Source of the DNA: Pelagophyceae sp. CCMP2097
Taxonomy: Eukaryota > Sar > Pelagophyceae
NCBI GenBank assembly: GCA_026770575.1
Contig: MU657169.1
Location: forward strand, 625,305 to 689,304
Direction: 5' to 3'
DNA length: 64,000 nt
Notes under the pieces: model-generated
Told to the model about the DNA's origin: nothing
The model's input: the letters and a program-made list of their open reading frames with translations, nothing else
The model's database searches: none
In this document: one piece after another, positions 10,233-21,800 of the stretch
How the letters are laid out: every line of letters starts with the position of its first letter
How positions within the stretch are numbered: the stretch's first letter is position 1
Translations under genes and position numbers: made by a program

Positions 10233-11252
10233 TTAGCCCCAGGTGTTGTCCGAGTCGCGCTGGCCGATGGACTTGAAGAGCTGTTCTTTCGCCGTCGCGA
10301 TGGCCTGCGCCCTGCGAGGGCGCGCGGTGAGAAGGGGGGGAGGGGGCGGCGGTCACGCACATGGACATGTCCGTGATGGGCTGCGAGCCTTCGACCCCGC
10401 GCATCATGACGCGGTTCACGATCGACTGCGGGTCCACCTCGAGGATGATGCCGCCGTCGACGAGCTCGTCGACGCTGAGCATGACCGTCTCGAGGTTGTC
10501 GAGCCTGTTGGAAATCTCCGGCAAACGCGGGGGGGCGAGGGTTGCCTCACAGGTTGCGGGCCTCGAGCTGGCCGCGGAGGAGCGTGGTGAGCGCGTCGTA
10601 GAGCGCGTCGAGGACGTTGTTGAGGATGATTTCGTTCTCGTCCGTGCTGCCGACGATGTAGAAGCGCGTGTCCGTGGCGCAGCGGAAGATTGCCAAGATG
10701 TTGTCCATCATCATGACGTCCGCGTCCGTGCGCGTCGTCGTGTTGTTCTTCGTCTTCTTGAAGAGCCTGAGGCAATACTCTCGACGAGGCCGTTGTCGGG
10801 TCCCTTTGACCCCGCGGTGCAGGCGACGGCGCGCTCACTTGGACTCGAATTTCTCCTGGTCACTTCGTTGGGGCAAGTAGCCGCTGTAGTACTTGGCCAC
10901 GATGCGGTTGCCGTCGGCGTCGAGGATGAGCACCTAGCGCCGCACCTTTTAGACCGACGCCGGACGCGGGAGAGACGCGAGAGCCACCCCGACGAGATCC
11001 ACTCGAGGCGCCTCGGCATCGCGCCGCGAGAGGACAGCCTCTGCGACGACGAGAATGAACCTCTCTGTCGAGGGCGGGCGGCGCTCTCGTCGAGACGGCC
11101 GTCCTCGACGGGCGGCGTCGAGACGCCCGACGTCGTCGGCTCTCGGGCGCGACCCACGAGCCGAGGCTCCGGCGCGCCCGCTCAAAATCCAAGAGATGCG
11201 TGCCTCGTCGGCGCTGCGTCCGCACCGCCATGATCCCCGGCGGCCCGCTCAT
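10233..11252 (-). CDS. COPZ: Coatomer subunit zeta (COPI)
   Basis: Small subunit of the COPI F-subcomplex for Golgi-ER vesicle coats, partner of gamma-COP. Five exons in phase: 11252-11226, 10933-10839, 10766-10551, 10504-10361, 10311-10233; 186 residues, normal for the family. Diagnostic segments are VLILDADGNRIVAKYY (strand 1-2), DTRFYIVGSTDENEIILNNV (core longin fold), LDNLETVMLSVDELVDGGII and ILEVDPQSIVNRV, and the C-terminal AQAIATAKEQLFKS. The first exon is only 27 nt (MSGPPGIMA), split from the rest by a 292-nt intron. The phase of every junction agrees, so the start is well supported. Confidence 0.9.
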
Positions 11253-11617
11253 GATGTCCGACGGCGCAGGCCGAACCCAAAGGCGATCGACGGCTCGACA
11301 CACGTCCCGCTGCCACGGCGCCTCGTTCAATTTTTTTTGCGAGTTTTCACGCCCGTTGGGGCCCTTGAATCAAATCCAACTTATCGCGTTTTCAGAAGTG
11401 GCGCTACAACGGAAACGTGACTGACGATGGCGCATATGCAATCGCGCCGGACGGTGCCTTCATCCGCCGACGGAGCACGCGCGTGGGCTCTGCAGGTCCC
11501 GCCGTCGGGCTTGCCGCCCCGCTCTCCTTGCTTGACCCCGCCGTCCCAGGAATGCGTTAGAGGCTTTGGTCTCCGCGGCCAGGCCAGGAGGGGCGTGCGT
11601 TTGAGGCTTAAGTCCGT
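11253..11617. other. Intergenic stretch
   Basis: Promoter side of coatomer zeta and 3' side of the TMEM144-like gene, both on the minus strand. No gene or clear motif. Confidence 0.45.
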
Positions 11618-12724
11618 TTAATCACGGCCGAGGCCAAGAAACGCGACGCCGCCTGCTTGCGCCGCCAGCGCTGTGAGGAAGAGCGATGTGTTCCACGCGC
11701 CGGACACGTCGCCGCAGGCCCACGCCGCAGCCACTGTGAGGAGCGCCGGGCCGGCAGCGTCGAGCGCCGCTGGCGGTGCGCCGTCGAGCACCGCCGCGGC
11801 GGCCGCAAAGGCGCCGGCCCAGAGCAGGCCCGCGCCGAGGATGGGCAACGCTTCGGGGGCCTCGACGTCGAGGCGCGCCGTGAGCGCGATGAGAGTCAGC
11901 GCCACAAGCCCCGCCGTCGCCACGAAGAACGCGCCCACGGCCTGCGCCATAAAGTATCGCACGACGCGGCCTTCCACTGCGCTGCGCGTCAGCGCGTCGA
12001 CGGCGCCGAGCGCGCCTGCCACGACTGCGAACTGCAGACCCACTCCCTTGACGCGCGTCACCAAGCGCCGATACGACGCCGCCCCAGAGGCGGGGCCGCA
12101 CCGCCGGCCGCAGGCCTGGGCTGCCCGGGGCAGCAGCGGCGCGCCGTGCTCCTTGGACGTGTCCGTTTCAACGAGTTCGTCGTCCGAAGACGACTCGCCT
12201 CCGTCTCGCGGCGCGCCCCGCAGCGCGGGGTAAACGCAGAGCGATAGGGCCAGCGAGACGAGGAGCAGCCCGACGCCGGCGTGCCGGAGGTCGCGCCGAG
12301 ACGCTTCGGAGGCGTGCCCGTTTACGGCCGCGGCCGACGGGCAGATGCCGAAGCGCCCGATGCAAAAGCCGACGGCGCAGTTTAAAGCGTGCGCGGGTAA
12401 GAGGCCGCTGAAGCCATGCGTGTGCGCGAGCGTCGGGAGGACGAGGACGTTTGATACAGCCCAGAGCGCGCCGCCGACGTGGCCCGCGTCGAAACCGATA
12501 CCGAAACCGAAATGCCCCGCGCCGGCGAGGCAGTTGCCAAAGGAGTCGAGCGCGATGGCTGCGGCGGCGCCCGCGACGACCGCCGCCGTCGCGACGAAGC
12601 GTTTGAACCAGATGCCGACGGTAGGACGCGTCTCCGGCGAGAACTCGATGCCATACAGCAGAGTCGTCAACAGACCGAAGACGTAGACCAACGCGTCGTC
12701 CCAAGCCCCCGGCAGCGCGGACAT
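11618..12724 (-). CDS. TMEM144-like multi-pass membrane protein
   Basis: Single exon, about 368 residues, with roughly ten hydrophobic helices. The segment GALWAVSNVLVLPTLAHTHG followed by GFCIGRFG matches the TMEM144/DMT signature GG.LWA.GN...VP.I...G and GW...RFG. An acidic loop (ESSSDDELVETD) sits in the middle, consistent with two bundles of five helices. TMEM144 proteins are predicted sugar or carbohydrate transporters; the substrate here is unknown. The frame stays open to an upstream start at 12811, adding 29 basic residues; the Met at 12724 (MSALPGAWDDALVY) is preferred because it lies close to the first membrane helix. Confidence 0.65.
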   Translation of the reverse strand: MSALPGAWDDALVYVFGLLTTLLYGIEFSPETRPTVGIWFKRFVATAAVVAGAAAAIALDSFGNCLAGAGHFGFGIGFDAGHVGGALWAVSNVLVLPTLAHTHGFSGLLPAHALNCAVGFCIGRFGICPSAAAVNGHASEASRRDLRHAGVGLLLVSLALSLCVYPALRGAPRDGGESSSDDELVETDTSKEHGAPLLPRAAQACGRRCGPASGAASYRRLVTRVKGVGLQFAVVAGALGAVDALTRSAVEGRVVRYFMAQAVGAFFVATAGLVALTLIALTARLDVEAPEALPILGAGLLWAGAFAAAAAVLDGAPPAALDAAGPALLTVAAAWACGDVSGAWNTSLFLTALAAQAGGVAFLGLGRD

Positions 12725-13037
12725 CTCCGCGTCGCGGGCGGCGCAGACGAGGCGCAAGACGGCCCTTCGGACTCTCGACGAAAAGTTTCGCGACTCGGAA
12801 CAAATTCTCAAAAAACTTTGAGAAGCTAGCTTTATAATCCACCCTTAGTTTCGGGTTCGGGGACCCTAGTTTTGGGTATTTCTCGCAACACCGGGCCTCC
12901 TGTCCGCGGTGCGCTCTTGGGCAAAAGGGAATTCCGGTCCCAGTGCCAAGGAGCCGGGTGCGGAGGTCCACTGGCGTTCCTCGTCGCAAAATGGTTTGCT
13001 CGTGTGTAGGCGGCTTACGTGCCCTCGGAGGGCCCGG

Positions 13038-15601
13038 TCATCTCCGGAGGAAGTCTTTGCCGTAGTAGAGCCTGAAGATCTGCGACGGCGTGGCGCCGAC
13101 GTGCCACCAGAGCAGAATCGCGGCGTTTTCGAGGCTCGAGCCTAACGGCGGAGCTGATCACGCGAGGAGTTGGCCACTCTTTCAGGCTCGGGAGTCCGAG
13201 TCGTCCAACGTTCGCATACCGTCTTGCAAGGATGCACTCACGCGTCAGCCCGAGCTTTTCGTACCGCCTCGCCGATGTGACCGCGGCGGCAGCGAGCGTG
13301 ACGATCTTTGTTTTGGCGAAGCGGCGGCACCGGAGCACGAGCTCGACGTCTTCCAAGATGGGGATGTCCGCAAAGCCCGGCTTCAGAATTCCGTGCAAAA
13401 GAGTGGTGCGGCGGCAGGCGAGGCCCTGGTCGCCGAGCGGGAATTCGAGGCAGCTTGATCTCAGGTTGACGAGTTTCTCGAAGATTTGCATCGAAAGCGA
13501 CTTATTGCGGCGCGGCACCGTGGCCGCCGTCGAAAACGAAAAGGCCGCCAGAGTCGTAGTCGCGTCCAAAAACGCGTTGGCAATCTCGGCGTCGTAGCCT
13601 TCTGGCGGCACCGTGTCGGCGTGGAGCATGAGCACGAGTGCGCCGGCGCTGGCGGCGACGCCCGCGTTGAGCGCCGGGCCGCGGCCCCTCGGCACGTTCG
13701 GGCCTAGCAATGGGCGTCCGAGGCGGGATACCACCATCTCGAGCATCGATTCTCTTCGGCATAGTCTTCTCTCGACAACGACGTCATGATGCACGACTCA
13801 CAGACGACGAATGAGGCGTTTGTCGAATTCTGGGCGTCGGTGGCAAAGGCCTCTACGATCTCCAGAGTGCCGTCCGTGCTCCCGCCGTCGACGATGACGA
13901 CCTCGACTCTTGTAGTTGCGCGGTCGACGACGGCGCGGAGCGTGCGGCCGATGGATACGGCTTCGTTGTGGGCGATGATGACCACGGACAGCGCCACAGC
14001 GCCCTCGTGGGACCGCGCTTGCTCTCCAGTGCCGATTCCGGATTCTTCGATCGTCGAGGCGGCGCGGCAGCAGCGGTCAAAGGCGTAGGCGACTGCGCAC
14101 TGGAAGAGCATGAGCGACTGCGCCGCGAGCACGAATAAAGCCGCGCCGAGATCTAAAATGCCCGACGAGGCTCCACCGACTGAGCCGAGCGCGTGCAGCG
14201 CCGCAGAGGCGCGTCTGGAAACGCGGTCCGCCGTGGGCCCGGAACGCCACCAGACCTGCGACGCCTCCTGGAGGTCGCAGACGGTGTCGTGTAAAGGGTC
14301 GAGGCCGACGAACGGGGCTCGAGCGCTGATCCCCGGCGGCTGCAGCGCGCGGCCGTCCAGCACTAATAAAGCGGCCCAGAGTGCGCAGGCGGACTCGACC
14401 TCGCCTCTCAGGAACTTTGGAAAGTTTCGGAGAGCCAAAGGGGCCTTGGTGACCGGTTCGATGGCGTTGGATGCGCACGCCTTGATGAAGCACGGCGCCG
14501 CGTACCATTTGTGCCAGTCCTCGGGCGACCATCGAGATTGCTGCGAGCACGTCTCAAAATCGCGGGTTGCGAGCCTTTGCCGGCCTTGCTCAAAGTTCAT
14601 GGCCTCTGAGACAAAATCGAGGGCCGCTTTGCCGGCGTCCATTTGAAACGAGGAAAAGTCGGCAATGGCCGTCTGCGGCGTCTCCGGCGCTTTGGAGCAG
14701 CACTCGTCTAAAGCTTGCAACTGCAGTTGCAGAGCAAACCACCCGAGGCGCCACCGTAGGATAGCGTCGCACTGAGCCTCCGTCAAAAATTCAAAGGCTT
14801 CCAGCGGCACGGCCTTTTCGAAGCTGGCGCCCCAGATGACGTCCTGGCACTCCTTCCAGGCGCAAAACGGGTGCAGCGTGCAGATGCGCACCGCGCCCTG
14901 GCCCAGGCCCGAAAAGTTGCGGTGCCGCATCATTGCAGAGTACCGCTTCTGCCACGTCTCGCCTTTTGAATCGCCGACAAAGACGGGCCTGCCGTGCACT
15001 TTGCCTTCGACGGGCATGTCCTTTTGCACGCCGAACTGATCCAGCGCGCCCGAGTCGACGCGGTCGAGCATGGACTTCAATCGAGACTCGATCTGCAGCG
15101 ACGGGTTGCGCACCACTATTAAAACGCACCTCGAAAGTTTGGCCCACAGCGGCACCATCTCCGGGAGGACCTTGTTCGTCACTTCCTTCACAAGAGCGTG
15201 CACGTGATTCGCCGACCCGGATGCGGCCAGGCGAGACTCGCATTGCTCGACGTGCGCCAACTACGAAGAGGCGTGGGTGATCTCTAGACCCCTCTCTAGA
15301 CCCCTCTAAAGACGCACCACTCCCGAGAACGTGGCCTCCATGCGCGACGTCTCCGTCGGCGGCCCGAGTAAAGAAGGTTCGTTTATCTGGACGTCGAAGG
15401 GCAGCGCCTGCGTTGTGCGGTACAACGCGCCGAAAGGGTCGGTGGGGTATTCACCTCGTAGATGGCCTTTTCGATGGCCGTCGTACCACCCCGGGCGAGC
15501 CCCAACACGAAGCAGAGCCGCAAAGATCCGTCCTCGACGCGCGAGAGGAGCGCCGCGTACGACGGGCCCGCGTCGGCGGCCATGCCCCTCGCGGCGGTCA
15601 T
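13038..15601 (-). CDS. Sulfotransferase - family 2 glycosyltransferase fusion
   Basis: Five exons in phase (15601-15455, 15407-15318, 15260-13802, 13703-13242, 13141-13038), about 753 residues. The N-terminal third looks like a PAPS-dependent sulfotransferase: P-loop FVLGLARGGTTAIEKAI and 3'-phosphate segment CVLIVVRNPSLQIESRL. A hydrophobic segment (ALFVLAAQSLMLFQCAVAYAF) precedes a GT2 domain: SVVIIAHNEAVSIGRTL, nucleotide site VDGGSTDGT, GRGPALNAGVAASAGALVLM with HADT as the metal-binding DxD region, acceptor region GDQGLACRR, ILEDVELV and SARRYEKLGL. This is the TIGR04283-type GT2 group best known from bacteria. The ends (ILLWWHVGATPSQIFRLYYG) also fit that group, but only after removal of the last intron, whose donor is GTGAGT. 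The start is uncertain because the frame has no clear leader. Target is probably a polysaccharide or lipid-linked glycan. Confidence 0.75.
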
Positions 15602-15706
15602 GCCCCTCGCGACGTCCGTCGTCGCTCAGGGAAATCGAGCCGACACGTACCCTTCTCCGAAACACTTTAGCGACTCTGGTGGTCGGGCGTCCTCGGCGTG
15701 GTCGGC

Positions 15707-17876
15707 ATGGCGCCGCTCCGCGGTACGGTCTCGCGCGTGCTTCGCCTATCGCGGCGGTGGAATTTTACAAAGCCCGTCGTGAAGCCGCCTCCGATGGTGC
15801 ACAAACGCTACGGGCTTTGGATAGACAACGGCTTTATAGCCGGGAACGGCAATAAGCAGCGTCCCAACCCCACGCGGTCCAGTACGGTCCTACGAGGCCA
15901 TATACGCCCTTATATACGGCCTTATAAACGGGCTTATACCGACCTCTACGGCCCCATGCAGCCCTAGACGGCCCTAGACGGCCCTAGACGGCCCTTGACG
16001 GCCATAGATGGCCATAGACGGCCCTAGACGGCCCTAGACGCCCCCAACGGCCCGTGCGGCCCTAGACGAGGCATCGCAGCCCTATACGGACCTGTACGGC
16101 CCGACGTCGGATCCTCCGTCTGAGCCATTGGAAGTTTGTGCATCGTCTGGCCTTTGCGCCTCGTCGCCCTTGACCCCGCAACACTGCGCGTCAGGCGGTA
16201 AGATCGACATTGAGAACCCTTACACCGAGGAGAAGGTGACGACCGTCGACGCGGCGAGCGAGGCGGACGTTGCGGCGGCGGTGGCGTCGAGCAAATTGGC
16301 GTTCCCCGCGTGGCGCGACGCCGGCGCGAAGCACCGCGCGGCGGTGCTGCGGCGCGCGGCGGTTGGCCTGCGAGCGGCGCTGCCGGCGCTGGCGCCGATC
16401 GAGACGCTCTGCACGGGTCGGCCAATAGCAGAGTTTCGAGCGCAATTGGCCAGACTCCCTGAATGGTTCGAGTACCACGCAGCCGTCGCCGAGACGCGCG
16501 AGGACGCCATACCGCCCTTTGGAGGTGCTTATTTTTCTTAAAGCTTTGCGACGAAGGATGGCGCCTTAAACGCGCCTCTTAGGCGACGCGTCGCACATTG
16601 CGATGGTGGCTCGCAGGCCTCTGGGCGTCTGCGGCGTCGTGACGCCGTGGAACCACCCTCTGCTCATCGCGACGAAGAAGGTGGCGGTGGCGCTTGCTAC
16701 AGGGAACACGGTGGTCATCAAGCCACCTGAGATAGCGCCCATCTCCGTGCTGGCCCTCGCCGCGATTTTGAAAGAGGCGGGCGCACCTCCCGGCGTGGTC
16801 AACGTCGTGCCCGGCCACGGCCACGTCGCCGCGGCGGCGCTGGCTGCGCACCGCGATGTGGCAAGGATCGACTTTACGGGAGGCGACGTCGCAGGTTCGA
16901 AGATCGGCGCTCTTGTCGGCGGCCGAGCGGCGAGCTTCTGCGCCGAGCTGGGCGGCAACGCTCCTGTTTTGGTCTTTGACGACGTCGATCTGGAAGAAGC
17001 GGTCAACGGTGTTGCCTTTGGCGCGTTCGTCGCCGCGGGCCAAACGTGTGTCTCCGCCAAGCGCATCTTCGTCGCGCAAAGCATCTTCGTCGACTTCGTC
17101 GAGAAGCTGGCGCGCAAGGCGGCGGGTTTGAAACTGGGCGACCCGGCGGAGGCCACGACGCAGATCGGGCCCTTGTCTTCCAAAAGGGCTCTGGACAACG
17201 TCGTCGCTCAGCTGGCTTTGATCAAGGGCAAGAAGTTCGTCTGCGGCACGGGCAAGCGCGCCGACGGCTACGAAAAGGGCCACTTCCTCGAGCCCGTCGT
17301 GATGACGAACGTCACTTTGCACGACGAAATCTTCGGGTGAGGCCTTTTTGCGACGCACACAAACGCGATTCGGAGACGCAGGCCCGTCGTCTCCGTCGCG
17401 CCCTTCCAGACAGAGGCCGAGGCCAGCGGCAGCGCGAGGACACGGAAAACGCGCGACCCTTTATATGTCTCCTTCGGAGACGGGCAGCCACTCTGCCGTC
17501 GCCCGATCGCGTCGTTCGATGACCGAAATAGGCCATTTCTTTGGCGAACGCCTCGCGCCACCACCTCGGCGCGGCCGTGTGGACGCAGGACGTCCGAAGG
17601 GCGCATCGCGTGATGAGGAAGCTGGAAGCGGGTGTCATTTGGTGCAACGCGCACCACCGAAACTCGCCAGACGCGCCCTGGGGCGGCTTCGGCGTGCGTC
17701 TTTCTCGACGCAGGGGCGGCGCGGGAGAAGCAAACGTAGGCTTCGGGCGTGGGCCGGGAAAACGGCCTCGAGTCGCACAAGGAGTACACTGCCCCGTACA
17801 CCATGATCATCCGCACCGACGACGCGAAAGAGGACTGGTTCGCCCGCGCGCCGCAGGAGCCGCAGCGCTACGGCTG
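15707..17876 (+). CDS. Aldehyde dehydrogenase, probably mitochondrial
   Basis: NAD(P)-dependent oxidation of aldehydes. Exons: 15707-15860, 16195-16524, 16583-17336, 17382-17421, 17532 to about 17694, then from the acceptor at about 17728 to 17876. Exon 1 gives an Arg-rich leader (MAPLRGTVSRVLRLSRRWN) and LWIDNGFIAG. Family landmarks: TPWNHPLL with the catalytic Asn, VVIKPPE for NAD, FTGGDVAG, the general-base Glu in CAELGG, the nucleophile in GQTCVSAKRIFV, EIFGPVVSV, PWGGF and SGVGRENG. All catalytic residues are present. Intron 1 is largely a tandem repeat. The junction after PFQTEAE lacks a GT donor (see findings). Substrate is unknown; betaine-aldehyde or similar class is possible from PWGGF...GRENG. 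Confidence 0.85.
15955..16065. repeat. Tandem 10-bp repeat inside ALDH intron 1
   Basis: About ten head-to-tail copies of a 10-mer close to CCTAGACGGC, with degenerate relatives (TATACGGCC, TATAGATGGC) extending from about 15895 to 16110. It lies wholly within intron 1 of the aldehyde dehydrogenase gene. Confidence 0.85.
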
Positions 17877-18821
17877 AAAAGCCCAGAATAAGACTCTTCT
17901 TTTCAAAAGACGATGGCCGGCGACGTCCGTGGGGGGTGGACGCGGAGCGTGCCGCCGTGGACGACGGGCGGTGCCGAAAAGGGCCCCGGAGAGGAAGACT
18001 CGCGTCGGGGGCCCGGGGTGGGCTTACGCGACGCGCATCGTGGACGAGCAGGGCGTGGACAAGCAGTGACAAGGACTGTCAAGGAGAGCTAGACTACGAA
18101 GATTGCCGAAAGATTCCGTGGCGAGGCTTACGACGCCTATCGGGAACATACATCGGGAACATACATCGGGGGAGAGAGGCAAGAGTGCATGGATGCGACC
18201 AGCGGCTTGCCTTCGACGTCCCGCTGGCGATCGACTCGCCGCAGACCGCGCTCCGCCTCGGGACAGACGTCAAAGTGTCGTCCGCTCAGTTTCAAAATTT
18301 TAATAAAGAAATCTTTGACCGTTTCCATGTAAATACATTTATTTCATACCCTCCCAATTTCTTCCATACTTTGGTTAGCTTTTTACCGTCTTTTAAAAGA
18401 ATTCGAAAATTGTAAAGAAGATTTGAGACAAATCATGTGCTGGTGCCTCCTTTCGCGACCATCTTTAAGAAACCATCGGACCCAACCACTCGACGCAGCC
18501 TCACCCAGGGTGGATCTGAAGCTTTCAACCGCGACTTGAAACGCCATTCATGATACAATTGTATCCTTTTTCGTTTGAAATTCGATTCTTGAACTAAATA
18601 GAGCGCAATAATTTTGAGGAAACCCAAAAGGTCAAGTTGAACTACTGACTGACATCTGAATCGAAGTCATTTTGATGATTGAACAGAAGACAAGCTCCTC
18701 TCAGGGCCGTCCAAGCGAAGAAGAAGAAGCGACCACCGGAACTTGACCGCCGAGCCGATCCGCGCCCGCCCCGCCGCGCGGCCCCGGAGGCGCCGCACGG
18801 CCGCCTCGACGACACGAGGCG
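17877..18821. other. Long intergenic stretch, AT-rich
   Basis: No gene seen. A direct repeat (CGGGAACATACAT twice) lies at about 18140-18170. Bases 18280-18660 are the most AT-rich DNA in the window and include a TACAATTGTA palindrome at 18554. It is the promoter side of the hybrid histidine kinase. Confidence 0.5.
18554..18563. promoter_or_regulatory. TACAATTGTA palindrome, copy 3
   Basis: Same 10-bp palindrome, 259 bp upstream of the histidine kinase start. Here it is extended by one more base pair (ATACAATTGTAT). Confidence 0.4.
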
Positions 18822-21800
18822 ATGGACGCCGCTGAATTGACGCATACCATGGAGAGCCCCGCCGTTTCGACGGCGCATGCCGTGGAGTGCCCGGCAGACA
18901 AGCTCGAGCAAGGCCTCGAGCAGCACAGGCGCGTGGGCCTCGCCGCGCTCGAGGCGCTCGTGGAGGCGCAGTGCGGCGCCGAGCGCGCCGCAGAGGCCCG
19001 GCGAAACGCGGACCTCGAGGCCGCCGTCGAGGCGAAGCACCGCGCAGAACTCGCGTCGCTCGAGGCTCGGCGGAAAGCCGACGTCGCGGCCCTCGAGGTG
19101 AAACGCCACGCCGACGTCGCGCAGCTCGAGGCCAAGCGCGACTCGGACCTCGCCGCCCTCGCCACCGACGTCGCAAATCGCCTGCCGCGGCGGCCGTCGA
19201 ATCCGTCGCTGTCCAAATCCTCGTCGCTCTCGTGGCTGCCCTCGCGGCCTTCGAGCGCGAGGATCTCGCCCGCGGCGTTTGCGGTTCCGAAAGAGGGGCC
19301 GCGACTCGTGCCGAGATGGCGGATTGCTATTGTGCTCTGTCTCGTGCTCACGAGCGGCGCCGCGGCGGCGTTTTTGACCTTGATCGGACGCAATATCATC
19401 GAGCGCCGCAGCCGAGGCCGAGACGAGAGGCGAAGCTGCCACGAGGTGCGAGACCGCATCACGAACTGGGGCAAGCGAAGAGCCGTGGAAGCTTCTACGT
19501 TGTGCAAATTAATGCTCATCGAGCGAAACCTCGGCGTCTCTCCAAACACGCCTTTCCTCGTGCCGGGCTCGCTGGCGCGCGCTTTACAAGTGGAGCGCCT
19601 CGAGCTTTTGGCGGAGGAGTTTCAAGAGGTGCCTCCTGCAGTGGTCTGGTACCCGACGGTGCGCTTGGAAGACCGCGCGGCTTACGAAGCCTACGCCGGC
19701 GAGGTCTACGGCATGCCGGGCCCGATGAACATCACGGACGCGGACTCGTCGGACGATTTGACTCTCGGGGTCCCGCTTTTTGGAGCGGTGACAGCGCCTC
19801 TGCGCCCTACGTACAATCCTTTTACGTTTATCTGGGCGGCCGCTTTACCAGATGCCATCTTCACGGTCCGAAGCGGCGCCGGCTTCCGCTTCCTCGACTT
19901 GGTCGGCGTCGACGTCCAGGAGAGGTACCGGCGCACGCTGCCATCGGTTTTGAAGAGGCGCTTCTTTGACGAGCGGAGCCTCGTGGCGCACCCGTGGTAC
20001 CTCCCTTCGGGAGCGCCCCTCGTCGACTTTTTGCTCACTTTGAGGGTGCCCTGCGTCGACCCGGGCAATGCCTACGACCCCGTGCTCGGCTACGTCTCGT
20101 TCTCGCTCCACGCGAGTTCGTGGTCCTCGACGTTCCCGGACAACGTCCGAGTAGCCATGGCCTCGACGGGAGACGTGGTCAAGACCGCTTCGCACCACAA
20201 GAAGCACGCGCACGCGTACGAGCCCTTTCTGGACTTGGATCTCGAGTGCACCTACGACGTGGAAGGCGGCCGGGTCATCCTCTTCGTTGGGCTAGCCTTT
20301 AGCAATTGCCTCATCCTCGCTTTACTTCTCCTCCTGCGCTACCTCGAGCTCGCAAAGGCGCGCGCGAGATGCCTCGCCGACGAACGAAGAAGGGCCGCCG
20401 CCGCATCCGCGTCGGCGGAAGAGGAACGCATTCGGTACGGCTTCGCAATGTCGGAGAAAACGGAGCGCTACCTGAACCACGAGCTGAAGAACCGCATCTT
20501 TGTCCTCGCCCAAGCCTGCGCTGACAAGAAACTTCACGGCCAGATCGACGAGATCACGGAGGTTTTGAACAACAAGGCCGTCCTCATGCGACTCTCGACG
20601 CGCCGCTACACGCCCTCGTGGGGCTCCGTCGAACTCGCCGCGCTCGTCAATAAGCGATGGCATCGCTTCAACGCGGCGAACAACCCCTTCGACCGCGCCG
20701 AGACGACGGGCGCCGCCGCGCACCGCAAGGTCCTCCTCCTCGACACCATCCTTTTCAACATCATTCTGGACAACATGCTGTCCAACGTGAGTTTTCGTCG
20801 CTTTGCCTGCGCGCGTGCAGACTCTGCCCAACAGAGCCACTTAGGCCTTTAAGTACGGCGACGCGGCGCGGCCGCCGGCGCTGTCGCTCAACGTCGAGCC
20901 TCTCGACGAGGGCGCGTCGCGCGTCCGCCTCTCGCTGGAGCTGCGCAACTGGGCCGGCCCCGAGCACGAGGCGCTGCTCGAAATGGGCGAGGAGGAGCTG
21001 AACGAGATTGCGCTCACCGAGGGCCGGCGCGCGCACGACCACGCCGCCGAGCTGAGCTCGGGCGACGGCTTCCCCATGGCGGCGGCCGCCGCGAGCGCCC
21101 TCGGCGGCAATGTCCGACTCTTCTTGCTTCCAGACGGCGTCCTCGCAAAGCTCGAGCTGCCCGACGTCGAGGCCGTGGGGCCCGGCGCCGTACGCCGCAG
21201 CGGTTCACTGCAACCGCCGGCCGACCTGTCGTGGCTGAAAATCGCAATGGCCGACGACTCGGCCATGTTCCGCAAGATGATTGCGATGCTCGCGGAGAAG
21301 TTGACGTCGCGAGAGCCCTTCGTCGCCGGCGCGACGCGCGAGTCCATCGACGACTTTCCAAAGACGGTCGTCGCGAACGACGTTGACGTTGTCCTCCTTG
21401 ACTTCAACTTCGCGCCTGTGCACCACACCAAGACCGGCGTTGATCTCTGCCGCGAGTGCCGGGAGCTCGACGCCGAGGCGGGCAATGTCCCAAGAGTCAT
21501 CTTCATCGTCTCGGCCAACGACTCGCCCGAGGACGCCGAGCGGTACCGGGCCGCGGGCGCCGACGGCTCGCTCGGCAAGAAGATGTCCGTCGCCAAGCTC
21601 CGGCGCGTCCTCGAGGACGCGGTGCGGACGCACCCACGCTTCGCCGCGCGGCGCGACGCGGCGGCGGCGGAGGCGCGGCGCGACGCGGCGGCGGAGGCGC
21701 GGAAGGCCACCTCGCCGACGAAGCGCCCGTCGTTGCCGCGCCGCCTGAGCCGCCGCATGTCCGCGAAAAGCGGCGCAGAAGAATCGCCGCTGCGCCTGCC

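Noticed and set aside
12794..12900. Possible mobile element remnant between TMEM144-like and glycosyltransferase genes
   Set aside because: TTTCGGGTTCGGGGACC and TTTTGGGTATT repeats are too short and irregular; no terminal repeats or transposase.
15885..16110. CRISPR-like array
   Set aside because: Units are 10-bp, head-to-tail without unique spacers, in a eukaryotic intron; it is a simple tandem repeat.
18290..18660. tRNA or small RNA gene in the AT-rich patch upstream of the kinase
   Set aside because: No A/B box pair or cloverleaf could be drawn; only AT richness and one palindrome.
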